Assembly: GCA_964369385.1 (NCBI GenBank)
Contig: CAYJEY010000011.1
Location: 1 to 59,749 of the forward strand
Length of the DNA: 59,749 nucleotides
Direction of reading: 5' to 3'
From: CALVGQ01 sp964369385
GTDB lineage: Bacteria > Bacillota_I > Bacilli_A > Erysipelotrichales > Erysipelotrichaceae
The notes beneath the pieces are model-generated. The model worked only from the letters and a program-made list of their open reading frames with translations. It had not been told where the DNA came from and searched no databases. Below are positions 50,677-59,467 of the stretch, piece after piece; the stretch's first letter is position 1, and every line of letters begins with the position of its first letter. Position numbers and translations under genes: made by a program.

Positions 50677-51783
50677 TTATTTTATTCCACCTATAATGAC
50701 AGACTCATCTCCATCTTTGATGATTTGAATGTACTCATCATAAATATCTTGATAACTCTCTGGTAGTTGATCAAATGTTTTCAGATGCAAATCTTGATAG
50801 GAACTATCATAAGAAGTAAAAATCAAGTCGGCTTTGGGATCACTTAAATAGACATGCGAGAAATTACCAACACTGAGTTCATTCACTTGCACCGCCCCCA
50901 TTAAACCAATCAACTTATTTATACCATCTTGTGCCGAAACTAAATTACCAAGTGAATAGTATACAAGTGTATCATCAATCCAAGTTACAGGTTGAATAAC
51001 ATGAGGGTGATGACCAATAACTAAGTCAACATCTAAGTCGGCTAACCAATTTGCAGCTTCGACTTCTAAAGCAGTCGGTGTATGTGTATACTCACTCCCC
51101 CAATGCATTGATACAATAAGAAAGTCAACTTGGTCTCGAACTCGCGCAATGTCCTCTTCTAACATTTCCTTAGTGTAAACATTCACTAAATAATCTTGCC
51201 CCTGAGGTATTGGAATCCCATTTGTACCATATGTATACGACAACATGGTATATGTAATACCATTAATTTCACGAATATCAATAACATCTCGATGTTCTTG
51301 TGATCGATATGAACCCGCAGTCATAATGTGCTCATGTTGTTGCCAGTAGTCCAGTGAATTCATAACTCCTTGCGCATTTTTATCTAACGTGTGATTGTTT
51401 GCAAGTGCAACTAGGTTGAAACCAATTTCAACCATCGTATCACCAAACTCTTGCGGTGAATTAAAGCGCGGATAGGAAGAAAGCCCTAGCTCAACACCAC
51501 CTAAAACTGTTTCTTGATTATAAAAAGAGAGATCATAATTAGGCACAATATCTCCAAGTACAGCCATCATTTCACTAAAATCATAGCTACCATCACTTTG
51601 CAATACTTGATGATATACAGCACCATGCAATAAAGCATCTCCTACCATAAATAAAGATATTTCTTGAACTTGTCCAAATTGTTGTTGAGCATGTCCAAAT
51701 TCACGATTTTCTACACGTAATTGTGATTGGGAACAACCAGTTAAAATAAGTAATACTAAAACAATACATATCCATCGCTTCAT
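50677..51783 (-). CDS. CapA-family lipoprotein (metallophosphatase-like)
   Basis: 368 aa. Lipobox 'VLLILTGCSQSQ' at the N-terminus (Cys ~16), then the CapA/PgsA domain: 'SLFMVGDALLHGAVY', 'DLSFYNQETVLGG', 'GFNLVALANNHTLDKNAQG', 'DFLIVSMHWGSEYTHTPT', 'DVDLVIGHHPHVIQPV' and 'YSLGNLVS' with all metal-binding residues. CapA proteins serve poly-gamma-glutamate or capsule handling, but capBC are not here. The start at 51783 follows GGGGGAAAAAAT; the longer frame runs over the neighbouring gene. Confidence 0.92.
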   Translation of the reverse strand: MKRWICIVLVLLILTGCSQSQLRVENREFGHAQQQFGQVQEISLFMVGDALLHGAVYHQVLQSDGSYDFSEMMAVLGDIVPNYDLSFYNQETVLGGVELGLSSYPRFNSPQEFGDTMVEIGFNLVALANNHTLDKNAQGVMNSLDYWQQHEHIMTAGSYRSQEHRDVIDIREINGITYTMLSYTYGTNGIPIPQGQDYLVNVYTKEMLEEDIARVRDQVDFLIVSMHWGSEYTHTPTALEVEAANWLADLDVDLVIGHHPHVIQPVTWIDDTLVYYSLGNLVSAQDGINKLIGLMGAVQVNELSVGNFSHVYLSDPKADLIFTSYDSSYQDLHLKTFDQLPESYQDIYDEYIQIIKDGDESVIIGGIK

Positions 51784-51819
51784 ATTTTTTCCCCCATTAA
51801 TAAATTTATTATAGCATAC

Positions 51820-51849
51820 GATAAAATAAAAACAGCAAAATTTGCTGTT
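51820..51849 (-). terminator. Terminator after the four-helix protein gene
   Basis: AACAGCAAATTTTGCTGTT hairpin over the stop codon, then TTTATTTTAT on the minus strand. Confidence 0.75.
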
Positions 51850-52201
51850 AATCAAAGAAGCTATAGCCCAAGTAAACATAGAAACAATGAACCACAAAAC
51901 CAGTAAAACCTATTGTTTCAAAGAATGATTTTAATTCTGGGAATACAATAATACCTAAATCCCAAAAAATAAAAAATAACAGAAGAAATGAAATAATGAT
52001 TTTTAATATCCATCCTTCATTTTTTCTTTTTCTAAATGCATTTAATGTTATCCCAAATCCAAACATGACAAGTGCTTGAGTAACAATCACTAATGTATTT
52101 TCAATACTACCTGAAAATAAAACATACTCAATTCGAATTAAAAGAGCACCTAACATCAGGACTAATAAGGGTAAAATATATCTTCTAAATACTGAACTCA
52201 T
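51848..52201 (-). CDS. Four-helix membrane protein, unknown
   Basis: 117 aa, about four membrane helices ('YILPLLVLMLGALLI', 'TLVIVTQALVMFGFGI', 'IIISFLLLFFIFWDLGI', 'TGFVVHCFYVYLGYSF') and a Lys/Arg loop between helices 2 and 3. GAGGTGATTTC precedes the ATG. No family recognised. Confidence 0.65.
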   Translation of the reverse strand: MSSVFRRYILPLLVLMLGALLIRIEYVLFSGSIENTLVIVTQALVMFGFGITLNAFRKRKNEGWILKIIISFLLLFFIFWDLGIIVFPELKSFFETIGFTGFVVHCFYVYLGYSFFD

Positions 52202-52257
52202 GAAATCACCTCAACTAAAGTATTATAACACCTTCAATGAGTATTTCTAGTGTAAAT

Positions 52258-53319
52258 TTAACATTTCCGCCATAAAAAGTGTTCTAGTCGAAGTAGCATG
52301 TCATCAAAGGGTTCGCTACAGCAACAACATCTCACATAACTACTTTGGTTTGGTCCAAAAAAATTGCCAGGAAGCATCAAGATCTGAGCCTCATGGGCTA
52401 AACTATCGCAAAAAGTTAATGCATCCATACCTAAACTACTCACATCAAAATATGTGTAATATCCTGGTTCACTCGAGCATTGAATTTCATATCTAACCAA
52501 TAAATTAATTAATTTTTGACTACGTTTTAATGTTTTTTTCACTTCTGTCATGGGACAAATTGATAGCGCGCTCAACGCTGCGCTTTGTGCCACCATATCA
52601 ATTTCAACGCAACTTAATTTAATTGTATCTTTTAACACAGGTAAGAATTCTTGACTAGCAGTTAAGTAGCCAATGCGATATCCACACATACCATAAGTCT
52701 TTGAGAATGAATAAAACTCGACAAATGGGCAATCTAAGCTAACACTCAACTCTTTTTCATAAGCATGATACGTGCGATCTATAAGCAAAGCTAATTCTTT
52801 TTCCTTGCAAAATAATACTAACCTTTGTAGATCAACTTCGCTAATACACTGTCCTGTAGGATTATGATGCGTTTGTATCAAAATCCCTTTGCATTTATCA
52901 CTTAGTTGTTGATTCAATTGAATAAAATCAAAATCATACATGGGTGACTTTAAATCAATTGTCTTGACACTGATTCCTAGGTGTTGGCAATTGGCTAGGT
53001 ATCCTGGATATGTTGGAATAGGGAGTATTAGTTCATCCCCTTCCTTAAACAACCTTGATAAAGCTATAAATAGCCCCTCACTGGCTCCATGTGTTAACAC
53101 AATTTGGTCTGATTTCATATGATGTTTTTTTGCCAATGCCTGTAATAAAACCTGTGTTTCATTATAACTTGGATAAGTCGATCGCTCTTTCATAAGTTGC
53201 TTAATAGCTGCTACTCTAATTCTTGCATCAACACCAAAATAGGGCTCTCCAAGACTACATCGAATTAAATCGGGAAGGTGTTGATATTTATCTTCAAAAT
53301 CTCTAATTGTGCTTATCAT
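52258..53319 (-). CDS. PLP-dependent class I/II aminotransferase
   Basis: 353 aa. 'YPSYNETQVLLQALAKKH', 'LTHGASEGLFIALSRLFKEGDELILP', 'IPTYPGYLANC', 'THHNPTGQCIS', 'LLIDRTYHAYEKE' and PLP Lys207 in 'FYSFSKTYGMCGYRIGYL'. Most like aspartate/aromatic-type aminotransferases (MalY-unrelated). Divergent from another aminotransferase gene with only 65 bp between them; the pair may share regulation. RBS AGAGGACAA. Confidence 0.9.
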   Translation of the reverse strand: MISTIRDFEDKYQHLPDLIRCSLGEPYFGVDARIRVAAIKQLMKERSTYPSYNETQVLLQALAKKHHMKSDQIVLTHGASEGLFIALSRLFKEGDELILPIPTYPGYLANCQHLGISVKTIDLKSPMYDFDFIQLNQQLSDKCKGILIQTHHNPTGQCISEVDLQRLVLFCKEKELALLIDRTYHAYEKELSVSLDCPFVEFYSFSKTYGMCGYRIGYLTASQEFLPVLKDTIKLSCVEIDMVAQSAALSALSICPMTEVKKTLKRSQKLINLLVRYEIQCSSEPGYYTYFDVSSLGMDALTFCDSLAHEAQILMLPGNFFGPNQSSYVRCCCCSEPFDDMLLRLEHFLWRKC

Positions 53320-53384
53320 TTCATTGTCCTCTTTATTTTCTTTCTCACTTACTTTATAATTGTATGAAAAGAGAGAGGGATATT

Positions 53385-54623
53385 ATGACATTCACAAAGC
53401 CTTCGGTGAGTTTAACACCGATTAAAGACGCAGTATTTACAGCAGTTGCACGTGCAAAAGAAGACATTGCACTACACGGTTCACTCGTTGTGAACGCAAC
53501 AATTGGTAGTTTATATGATGAGGATGGAAACTTAGCTACATTAAATAGTTTTTATCATCACTTTGACCAAATTCCTCATCATGTCAAAGCAGCCTATGCT
53601 TCAGCCTTTGAGGGTACCCCAGAGTTTCGCCAAGAAATTTACAACTGGTATACACAAGGAAGAGAACTAGATTTATGTCATCATGTAATTGCCACGCCTG
53701 GTGGAACAGGAGCTATTGCTGCTACATTTAATGCTACACTTGAAGCAGGACAAACACTCATCCTACCTGATTTAGCATGGGGTAGCTACAAAGTCATGGC
53801 AGATTTAGATAACTATAAAGTAGCTACTTATCGTATGTTTAGTGGTGACCACTTTAATCTTCAAAGCTTTAAAGAAACATGTTTAGCTACAATGAATACT
53901 CAAGATCGCTTACTTATCGTAATCAATGATCCATGCCACAATCCAAGTGGCTATTCGATGAGTTCCCAAGAGTGGAAGGAAGTTATCACATTTTTAAATG
54001 AATGTGCAACAAAAGTCCCTGTTATTTTACTCAATGATGTTGCCTATATTGATTATGGTTTTGATCAAAATAAAACACGCGACTACATGCTTCACTTTAA
54101 TGATATCCATGAAAATTTACTTGTCGTTGTTTCTTTTAGTTGTTCAAAAACATGTACTGCCTATGGCCTTCGCTTAGGAGCAGCAATATTACTTGGAAAA
54201 AATGATGAAAAAGTAAGCGAAGTAAATGTTGTCCTAACTAAACTAGCACGTGCACGTTGGTCAAATGTAAATAATGCCGCAATGTCTAACTTTGTATGGG
54301 CCACTACACTAAATAAAGATGCATTCATTAGCGAAAAACAAGTTTATGTTGATTTATTAAGGCAGCGTGGAACTAACTTCTACCAAGAAGCACTTGAAGT
54401 CGGATTACCAACTTATCCTTTCAAAGAAGGCTTCTTTGTCACACTTAATATTCAAGAACCACTACTTAGTCAGTATTATGATAAGTTAGTAGAGAATCAC
54501 ATTCATACTATTAAACTTGGAAATGGAATACGGGTTGGTATTTGTTCAATATCTGTTGCTCAATCGATTGGATTAGCTACTCAAATGAAAAAAATACTTG
54601 ATGATATCCAACCCATCAAGTAA
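53385..54623 (+). CDS. Class I aminotransferase, aromatic/aspartate type
   Basis: 412 aa. 'LVVNATIGSLYDEDGNLATL', 'ATPGGTGAIAATFNATLEAG', 'LPDLAWGSYKVMA', 'INDPCHNPSGYSMSSQEW', 'LLNDVAYIDYGF' and PLP Lys255 in 'SFSCSKTCTAYGLRLG'. This subgroup resembles tyrosine/aspartate aminotransferases of Firmicutes. The start at 53385 follows GAGAGAGGGA; an upstream in-frame ATG lies inside the divergent promoter. Confidence 0.9.
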   Translation: MTFTKPSVSLTPIKDAVFTAVARAKEDIALHGSLVVNATIGSLYDEDGNLATLNSFYHHFDQIPHHVKAAYASAFEGTPEFRQEIYNWYTQGRELDLCHHVIATPGGTGAIAATFNATLEAGQTLILPDLAWGSYKVMADLDNYKVATYRMFSGDHFNLQSFKETCLATMNTQDRLLIVINDPCHNPSGYSMSSQEWKEVITFLNECATKVPVILLNDVAYIDYGFDQNKTRDYMLHFNDIHENLLVVVSFSCSKTCTAYGLRLGAAILLGKNDEKVSEVNVVLTKLARARWSNVNNAAMSNFVWATTLNKDAFISEKQVYVDLLRQRGTNFYQEALEVGLPTYPFKEGFFVTLNIQEPLLSQYYDKLVENHIHTIKLGNGIRVGICSISVAQSIGLATQMKKILDDIQPIK

Positions 54624-54637
54624 ATTATCTTAAAGCC

Positions 54638-54666
54638 AACTGTACCCACAAAAGGTACAGTTTTTT
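54638..54666 (+). terminator. Terminator after the plus-strand aminotransferase
   Basis: AACTGTACC-CACAAAA-GGTACAGTT followed by TTTT. Confidence 0.88.
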
Positions 54667-54673
54667 CATGTAT

Positions 54674-54697
54674 AAAAAAGATACCCTAAGGTATCTA
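54674..54697 (-). terminator. Terminator after typA
   Basis: AGATACC-TTAG-GGTATCT stem over the stop codon, six T downstream on the minus strand. Confidence 0.82.
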
Positions 54698-56518
54698 ATC
54701 TACATTTAATTTTCCACGAGCAGCATGTTTACGCTCAATTGGAGTTAAATAACGCTTACGAATACGAATATCCGCTGGTGTTAATTCTACTAGTTCATCA
54801 TCATTAATAAACTCTAATGCTTCTTCTAATGTCATGACTTTCGCAGGGATTAATTTCATTGCTTCATCTGCTCCAGATGAGCGAATAGAAGTTAATTTTT
54901 TATTTTTGATTGGATTTACATCCATATCTAAGTTACGAGCACTCATTCCGATAACCATTCCTTCATAAACTTCCGTTTGTGGCGGAATAAATAACTGCCC
55001 ACGCTCTTGAATATTCCAAAGTGCATATGTCATTGCAGTACCAGTTTCTGTAGAAACTAGTGCTCCATTTGCACGCTGTGTAATTTCACCTTTATATCCT
55101 TCATAACCAATAAGACGACGAACTAATGTTCCTTCTCCTCTTGTGTCATTGATGAATTCACTACGATATCCGATAAGTCCACGAGTGGGTACTTGATACT
55201 CAATACGTGTATAGCTTCCCTCATCCACGATATTTACCATCATCCCTTTACGTAAGTTTAATTTAGAGATAACAGCACCTGAATGCTCATTTGGTACACT
55301 ACATACTACTTCTTCAACTGGTTCTAACAATTCCCCATTCTCACGATGGAAAATAACTTCTGGTTTTGATACAGCAACTTCATACCCCTCGCGTCGCATA
55401 TTTTCAAGAAGAATACTTAGATGAAGTTCTCCACGCCCAGATACTTTAAAACTATCTGTACTATCTGTATCTTCTACTTTTAATCCAACATTGACTTCAA
55501 GTTCTTTTTGAAGACGTTCACGAATGTTACGTGAAGTGACAAATTTTCCAGCTCTTCCAGCAAATGGACTAGAGTTAACCATAAAATACATTGACAATGT
55601 AGGTTCTTCAACAGTAATTGATGGCATTGGATTTGGTTCATTCATTGGATTAATTGTATCTCCGATTTCAATATCAGGAATACCTGCAATAATAACGATT
55701 TCTCCACATTGAGCCTCTTTTACAGGAACTCGACTTAGTCCTTTATATACAAATACTTGATTGATTTTGCAGTTTTTCTTTTTTCCGTTCTCATTACACA
55801 CAGTAATTGTAGAACCTTCTTTAACAGTCCCCGCAAATACACGCCCAATTCCAAGACGCCCGATATAATCATCATAAGCTAGTGCTGAAACTTGCATCAC
55901 TACAGGTTCCTGTGCTTGGTCAGGATATGGTTTTACATGCTCTAAGATTGTCTCAAACAATGGAACGATATCTGTATTTGTATCTTCCATATTTTTTCTA
56001 ACGATTCCTTCTCTTGCGATTCCATAAAGAATTGGGAAATCCAATTGTTCATCATTTGCATCAAGATCTAAGAATAAATCGTATACAAGATCAATAACTT
56101 CAGTTACACGTGAATCTTTTTTATCAATTTTATTGATCAATAGAATTGGACGAAGTCCACTCTCTAAACTCTTTTGAAGTACAAAACGTGTTTGAGGCAT
56201 TGGTCCTTCGCTTGAATCAACTAATAGAATTACTGTATCTACTGTACGAATGATACGCTCTACTTCACTTGAGAAGTCAGCATGTCCTGGTGTATCGACG
56301 ATATTAATTTTATAATCTTGGTAATTGATTGAGCAGTTTTTTGAATAAATTGTGATTCCACGCTCTCTTTCAAGATCGTTGCTGTCCATAACACAATCCA
56401 CTACTTCTTCATTGTCTCTGAAGACATGACTTTGTGATAGAAAAGCATCAACTAAAGTTGATTTTCCAGCATCAACGTGAGCAATGACTGCGATGTTAAT
56501 AATTTTTTGATATGACAT
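54695..56518 (-). CDS. typA: Translational GTPase TypA/BipA
   Basis: 607 aa ribosome-binding GTPase. G1 'IAVIAHVDAGKSTLVDAFL' (residues 9-27), G2 'RERGITIYSKNCS', G3 'IVDTPGHADFSSEVER', G4 'LLINKIDKKDSR', followed by EF-G-like domains and the BipA C-terminal domain ('SSGADEAMKLIPAKVMTLEEALEFI', in parts, with 'ELVELTPADIRIRKRYL'). Helps 50S assembly and growth under stress such as cold. The start at 56518 has GGTGG upstream; the open frame extends 25 codons further without RBS. Confidence 0.97.
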   Translation of the reverse strand: MSYQKIINIAVIAHVDAGKSTLVDAFLSQSHVFRDNEEVVDCVMDSNDLERERGITIYSKNCSINYQDYKINIVDTPGHADFSSEVERIIRTVDTVILLVDSSEGPMPQTRFVLQKSLESGLRPILLINKIDKKDSRVTEVIDLVYDLFLDLDANDEQLDFPILYGIAREGIVRKNMEDTNTDIVPLFETILEHVKPYPDQAQEPVVMQVSALAYDDYIGRLGIGRVFAGTVKEGSTITVCNENGKKKNCKINQVFVYKGLSRVPVKEAQCGEIVIIAGIPDIEIGDTINPMNEPNPMPSITVEEPTLSMYFMVNSSPFAGRAGKFVTSRNIRERLQKELEVNVGLKVEDTDSTDSFKVSGRGELHLSILLENMRREGYEVAVSKPEVIFHRENGELLEPVEEVVCSVPNEHSGAVISKLNLRKGMMVNIVDEGSYTRIEYQVPTRGLIGYRSEFINDTRGEGTLVRRLIGYEGYKGEITQRANGALVSTETGTAMTYALWNIQERGQLFIPPQTEVYEGMVIGMSARNLDMDVNPIKNKKLTSIRSSGADEAMKLIPAKVMTLEEALEFINDDELVELTPADIRIRKRYLTPIERKHAARGKLNVD

Positions 56519-56642
56519 AGTTACCACCTTTTCATAAATTCTAATTATATAGTACTTTATAAAAAATACAATCTTTAATTTAGAATAGTTCAACTAATTA
56601 TATACATAAAAACAAAAAAATAAAGTATTAATTCAATCTTTC

Positions 56643-56675
56643 GTAAAATAAAAGAGCTTGTAAGCCCTTTTATTT
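56643..56675 (-). terminator. Terminator after the D-Ala-D-Ala carboxypeptidase gene
   Basis: AAAAGGGCTT-ACA-AGCTCTTTT stem with T-rich tail on the minus strand. Confidence 0.75.
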
Positions 56676-56689
56676 GTCTTCATCCTTCT

Positions 56690-57943
56690 TTATGTGCGTC
56701 TACGTCGTGCAAAACATAGTATCATAATCAATAATATCCCTGCGACAACTCCCACTGACAACATGAAATTTGATTGTATCCAAATTATACTCTGTGACCA
56801 AAAGTAGAGTATTTCACTGCGCTCTACATCATTTGTAGCGACTATATCACTTACTCTAAGCACTTCACCATCTATTACAATCTGTGCTTGACCAAGAATA
56901 TCTCCCTTTTGAATCGGAGCATCAAGTTCATCAGGCACATGGAGTTGAACTTCAATTTTATCAATCATTTCATTCGGGATTGTCATTACGACTTCATCAA
57001 GTGCAACTCCTACGATTTCTTCAACATCCCAATTGTAACTTACTGGTAAACTTACTAGTTCTTGCCCTTTCGAAACAACTACTTCCTTTGAATAATGATT
57101 GTACATTAAATCATAGACATTTAGCGCATCCACAGCGTGATATGGTCCATTGATTGGAGCTTTTGCACTAATTAGCATATAATCACGACCATCATAAGAA
57201 GCAATTGAAGCTAAACATAACCCCGCAGGATTGGTATAACCTGTTTTACCACCTATAATTGCAGACTCATCTAATTCTCCCCATCCAATCGACTCAATAT
57301 TTTTAAACATACTACTTTGCCAACTGAGTCCTGATTGATGGTATGAACCACTATATGATGTATAATATCTTGTCGAAAATACCTCATAAAACATTTCATT
57401 ATTTAATGCATATTCTAATAGGATAGCCATGTCTTGCAAAGTTGTGACATGCTCATCATCATGAAGTCCTGTTGTGTTCTCAAAATGTGTATTAAACATT
57501 CCAAGTTCAACTGCTTTTTCATTCATTAAGTCAACAAAAGCCGATTCACTTCCAGCAACTTCAAAAGCGATTGCCCTTGTTGCTTCTGCGCCTGAAGGAA
57601 GAAATAAACCATATAAAGTGTCTTCTAGTGTCACTACCTCATTAAGTCCATATCCAGCCATAGAAGCATTAGCTTCATAAAGTCCTGCAAATATATCGTA
57701 ATCTAACACTACTTCTTCACTATAATCTTCAATATTTTCTATTCCCACTAACAACGTCATCATCTTTGTCATTGAAGCTGGATAAATCAACTCATCACTT
57801 CCCTGCTCAAAAATAACTTCTCCATTTTCTCGATCAATCAACAAGTAATACTCACTATATATTGTGATCTCTTCAGCTTTTACATTGTTTAAGCTACTAA
57901 AACAAAAACATAAGCTCATTATTAATATCATTAAACGTTTCAT
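56690..57943 (-). CDS. D-alanyl-D-alanine carboxypeptidase (PBP5/DacF type)
   Basis: 417 aa. Signal peptide 1-23 (ends VKA), catalytic Ser57 in 'YPASMTKMMTLL', second motif 'FLPSGAEATRAIA' (SGA instead of the usual SGN), third motif 'IGGKTGYTNPAG', a beta-rich PBP5 C-terminal domain and a C-terminal membrane helix 'SVGVVAGILLIMILCF' followed by RRRRT. Trims the fifth D-Ala of peptidoglycan stem peptides outside the cell. The start at 57943 follows AGAGGTGG; a GTG three codons earlier overlaps the RBS. The SGA variant deserves note. Confidence 0.92.
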   Translation of the reverse strand: MKRLMILIMSLCFCFSSLNNVKAEEITIYSEYYLLIDRENGEVIFEQGSDELIYPASMTKMMTLLVGIENIEDYSEEVVLDYDIFAGLYEANASMAGYGLNEVVTLEDTLYGLFLPSGAEATRAIAFEVAGSESAFVDLMNEKAVELGMFNTHFENTTGLHDDEHVTTLQDMAILLEYALNNEMFYEVFSTRYYTSYSGSYHQSGLSWQSSMFKNIESIGWGELDESAIIGGKTGYTNPAGLCLASIASYDGRDYMLISAKAPINGPYHAVDALNVYDLMYNHYSKEVVVSKGQELVSLPVSYNWDVEEIVGVALDEVVMTIPNEMIDKIEVQLHVPDELDAPIQKGDILGQAQIVIDGEVLRVSDIVATNDVERSEILYFWSQSIIWIQSNFMLSVGVVAGILLIMILCFARRRRT

Positions 57944-58028
57944 ATTTGCCACCTCTTACTTGTCTAGTTTAACTTAAATGAATTCAAATTTCCAAACAAT
58001 TTTAGACTATCTTTTTTTTGTAGCATTT

Positions 58029-58036
58029 GATATAAT
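58029..58036 (+). promoter_or_regulatory. Extended -10 of the tRNA-Leu gene
   Basis: TG-A-TATAAT box nine bases before the tRNA; the -35 is weak. Confidence 0.5.
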
Positions 58037-58044
58037 ACTTTTAC

Positions 58045-58128
58045 GCACGCGTGGTGGAATGGCAGACACGTACGCTTGAGGGGCGTATGAGGCAACTCGT
58101 GCAAGTTCAAGTCTTGTCGCGTGCACCA
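58045..58128 (+). tRNA. tRNA-Leu (anticodon GAG)
   Basis: Acceptor arms GCACGCG / CGCGTGC with discriminator A and encoded CCA; D-arm GGTGGAATGGCAGAC; anticodon stem TACGC / GCGTA with loop TTGAGGG giving anticodon GAG (reads CUC/CUU); long variable arm as in class II tRNAs; T-loop TTCAAGT. The total is 84 nt. Reads plus-strand, followed by its own terminator. Confidence 0.96.
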
Positions 58129-58140
58129 ATATTATTCTTT

Positions 58141-58171
58141 AACAGCATTCAATCATGATTGCTGTTTTTTT
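58141..58171 (+). terminator. Terminator after tRNA-Leu
   Basis: AACAGCA / TGCTGTT stem (alternatively CAATCATGATTG) and eight T. Confidence 0.82.
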
Positions 58172-58276
58172 CTGCTTTTTAACGCATTTCACTACTTTAG
58201 CGTTTAGGCTACCCAACTTTGGTGAAATATGATATATTAATTTAATAAAAATGAAAACTATAAGGAAGGGATAAGT

Positions 58277-59449
58277 ATGAGCCTTATTAAAATAAAAATG
58301 TTTGGAACACTTACTATAGAAATTAGTGGTCAAGTAATCGATTTAGAGAGTCTACTCGGTAAGCAACTTTCATCATTATTTGCATTGTTTGTGTGCAATC
58401 GTAAACACCACATTGAAAAAGAAGACATTCACTTTCAAGTTTGGGGGGATCACATTGCAGTGAATCAAAACTTGAAAGCCTCAATTTTTAGAATGCGTAA
58501 AATTATTAAAACAAATCCACATATTGCCAATATTGACTGGATTGTCACAAACAACAATACGTATCAGTTGAATCCTAATTTAGAAATTGAAACTGACTTT
58601 GAATTGTTAGATGATGTTACCTTTGATCATCAAATAACACCTAATCCTAAATCCTTGTATGATGTTCTTAAGTTGTACACTGCTGATTTCCTTGTTAATT
58701 TAAGTTATGATTGGATTTATAGTGATCGTAATTACTATCGTACACTCTATATTCGTTCAACACTTAGTTATTGCGAAGATCTGATGAAGAAAAAGAAATA
58801 TTCAGATGTTGCTGCAATCGCAAAAACTGCACTTTCATTTAATCCCTTACACGAAGGATTGATTGAGATTTATTTGCACTCTTTATATTCTAATAAACAA
58901 TACAATGATGCACTAAAATATTATACGTTCATTACAAAACAATATCGTAACGAACTTGATGCTGAATTAGAAATTGAAAGCTTTAGCAAACTTATTCAAA
59001 GTTCAAATAATAATCGCATCAATATCGACAACTTTGTACATGCAATCAAAGAGGATATTTCAAGTGCACCCTACTATTGTGATTACCTGACCTTTAAGAC
59101 AATCATCCAGTACGAACATCGTAAATCATTTCGCGATAAATCCATTAAATATATTATGCTAGCAACAATTGAAAAAAATGAATCTATTGAACTAAGTGAG
59201 CAATTTAAAGAAAAACTTAGCAATACACTAAGAAGTGTTGATGTATATACACAAGTTAATATGCAACAATTCGCAGTGTTATTAAGCATTGCCAAAGGAC
59301 GCTCTCCGCTTGGGATTTTAAATGCCCTTACTCATCGCCTCACAACTGATTTACCGCCAGACATTAGAGTTAGTTTTGTAACTGAGGTTTTTACACATAA
59401 ATCAAATGATCTGCTTATGCAGCCAAACAATCAAATTTGCACACAATAA
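58277..59449 (+). CDS. BTAD/SARP-like winged-helix transcriptional regulator
   Basis: 390 aa, no membrane segment. N-terminal winged helix (1-95): 'LIKIKMFGTLTIEISGQVID', 'KQLSSLFALFVCNRKHHIEKEDIHFQVWG', 'ASIFRMRKIIKTN' (in parts). Bacterial transcriptional activation domain at ~105-245 with 'LLYDWIYSDRNYYRTLY'-like and 'LHSLYSNKQYNDALKYYTFITKQYR' helices. C-terminal ~140 residues of unknown kind. RBS GGAAGGG. No obvious target operon next to it; the downstream neighbour is an insertion sequence. Confidence 0.85.
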   Translation: MSLIKIKMFGTLTIEISGQVIDLESLLGKQLSSLFALFVCNRKHHIEKEDIHFQVWGDHIAVNQNLKASIFRMRKIIKTNPHIANIDWIVTNNNTYQLNPNLEIETDFELLDDVTFDHQITPNPKSLYDVLKLYTADFLVNLSYDWIYSDRNYYRTLYIRSTLSYCEDLMKKKKYSDVAAIAKTALSFNPLHEGLIEIYLHSLYSNKQYNDALKYYTFITKQYRNELDAELEIESFSKLIQSSNNNRINIDNFVHAIKEDISSAPYYCDYLTFKTIIQYEHRKSFRDKSIKYIMLATIEKNESIELSEQFKEKLSNTLRSVDVYTQVNMQQFAVLLSIAKGRSPLGILNALTHRLTTDLPPDIRVSFVTEVFTHKSNDLLMQPNNQICTQ

Positions 59450-59467
59450 ACATAAAAAACCTGCCAA

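Noticed and set aside
58139..58333. 64-codon minus-strand frame over the tRNA terminator and BTAD start
   Set aside because: No RBS, overlaps terminator and a well-supported gene in antisense.
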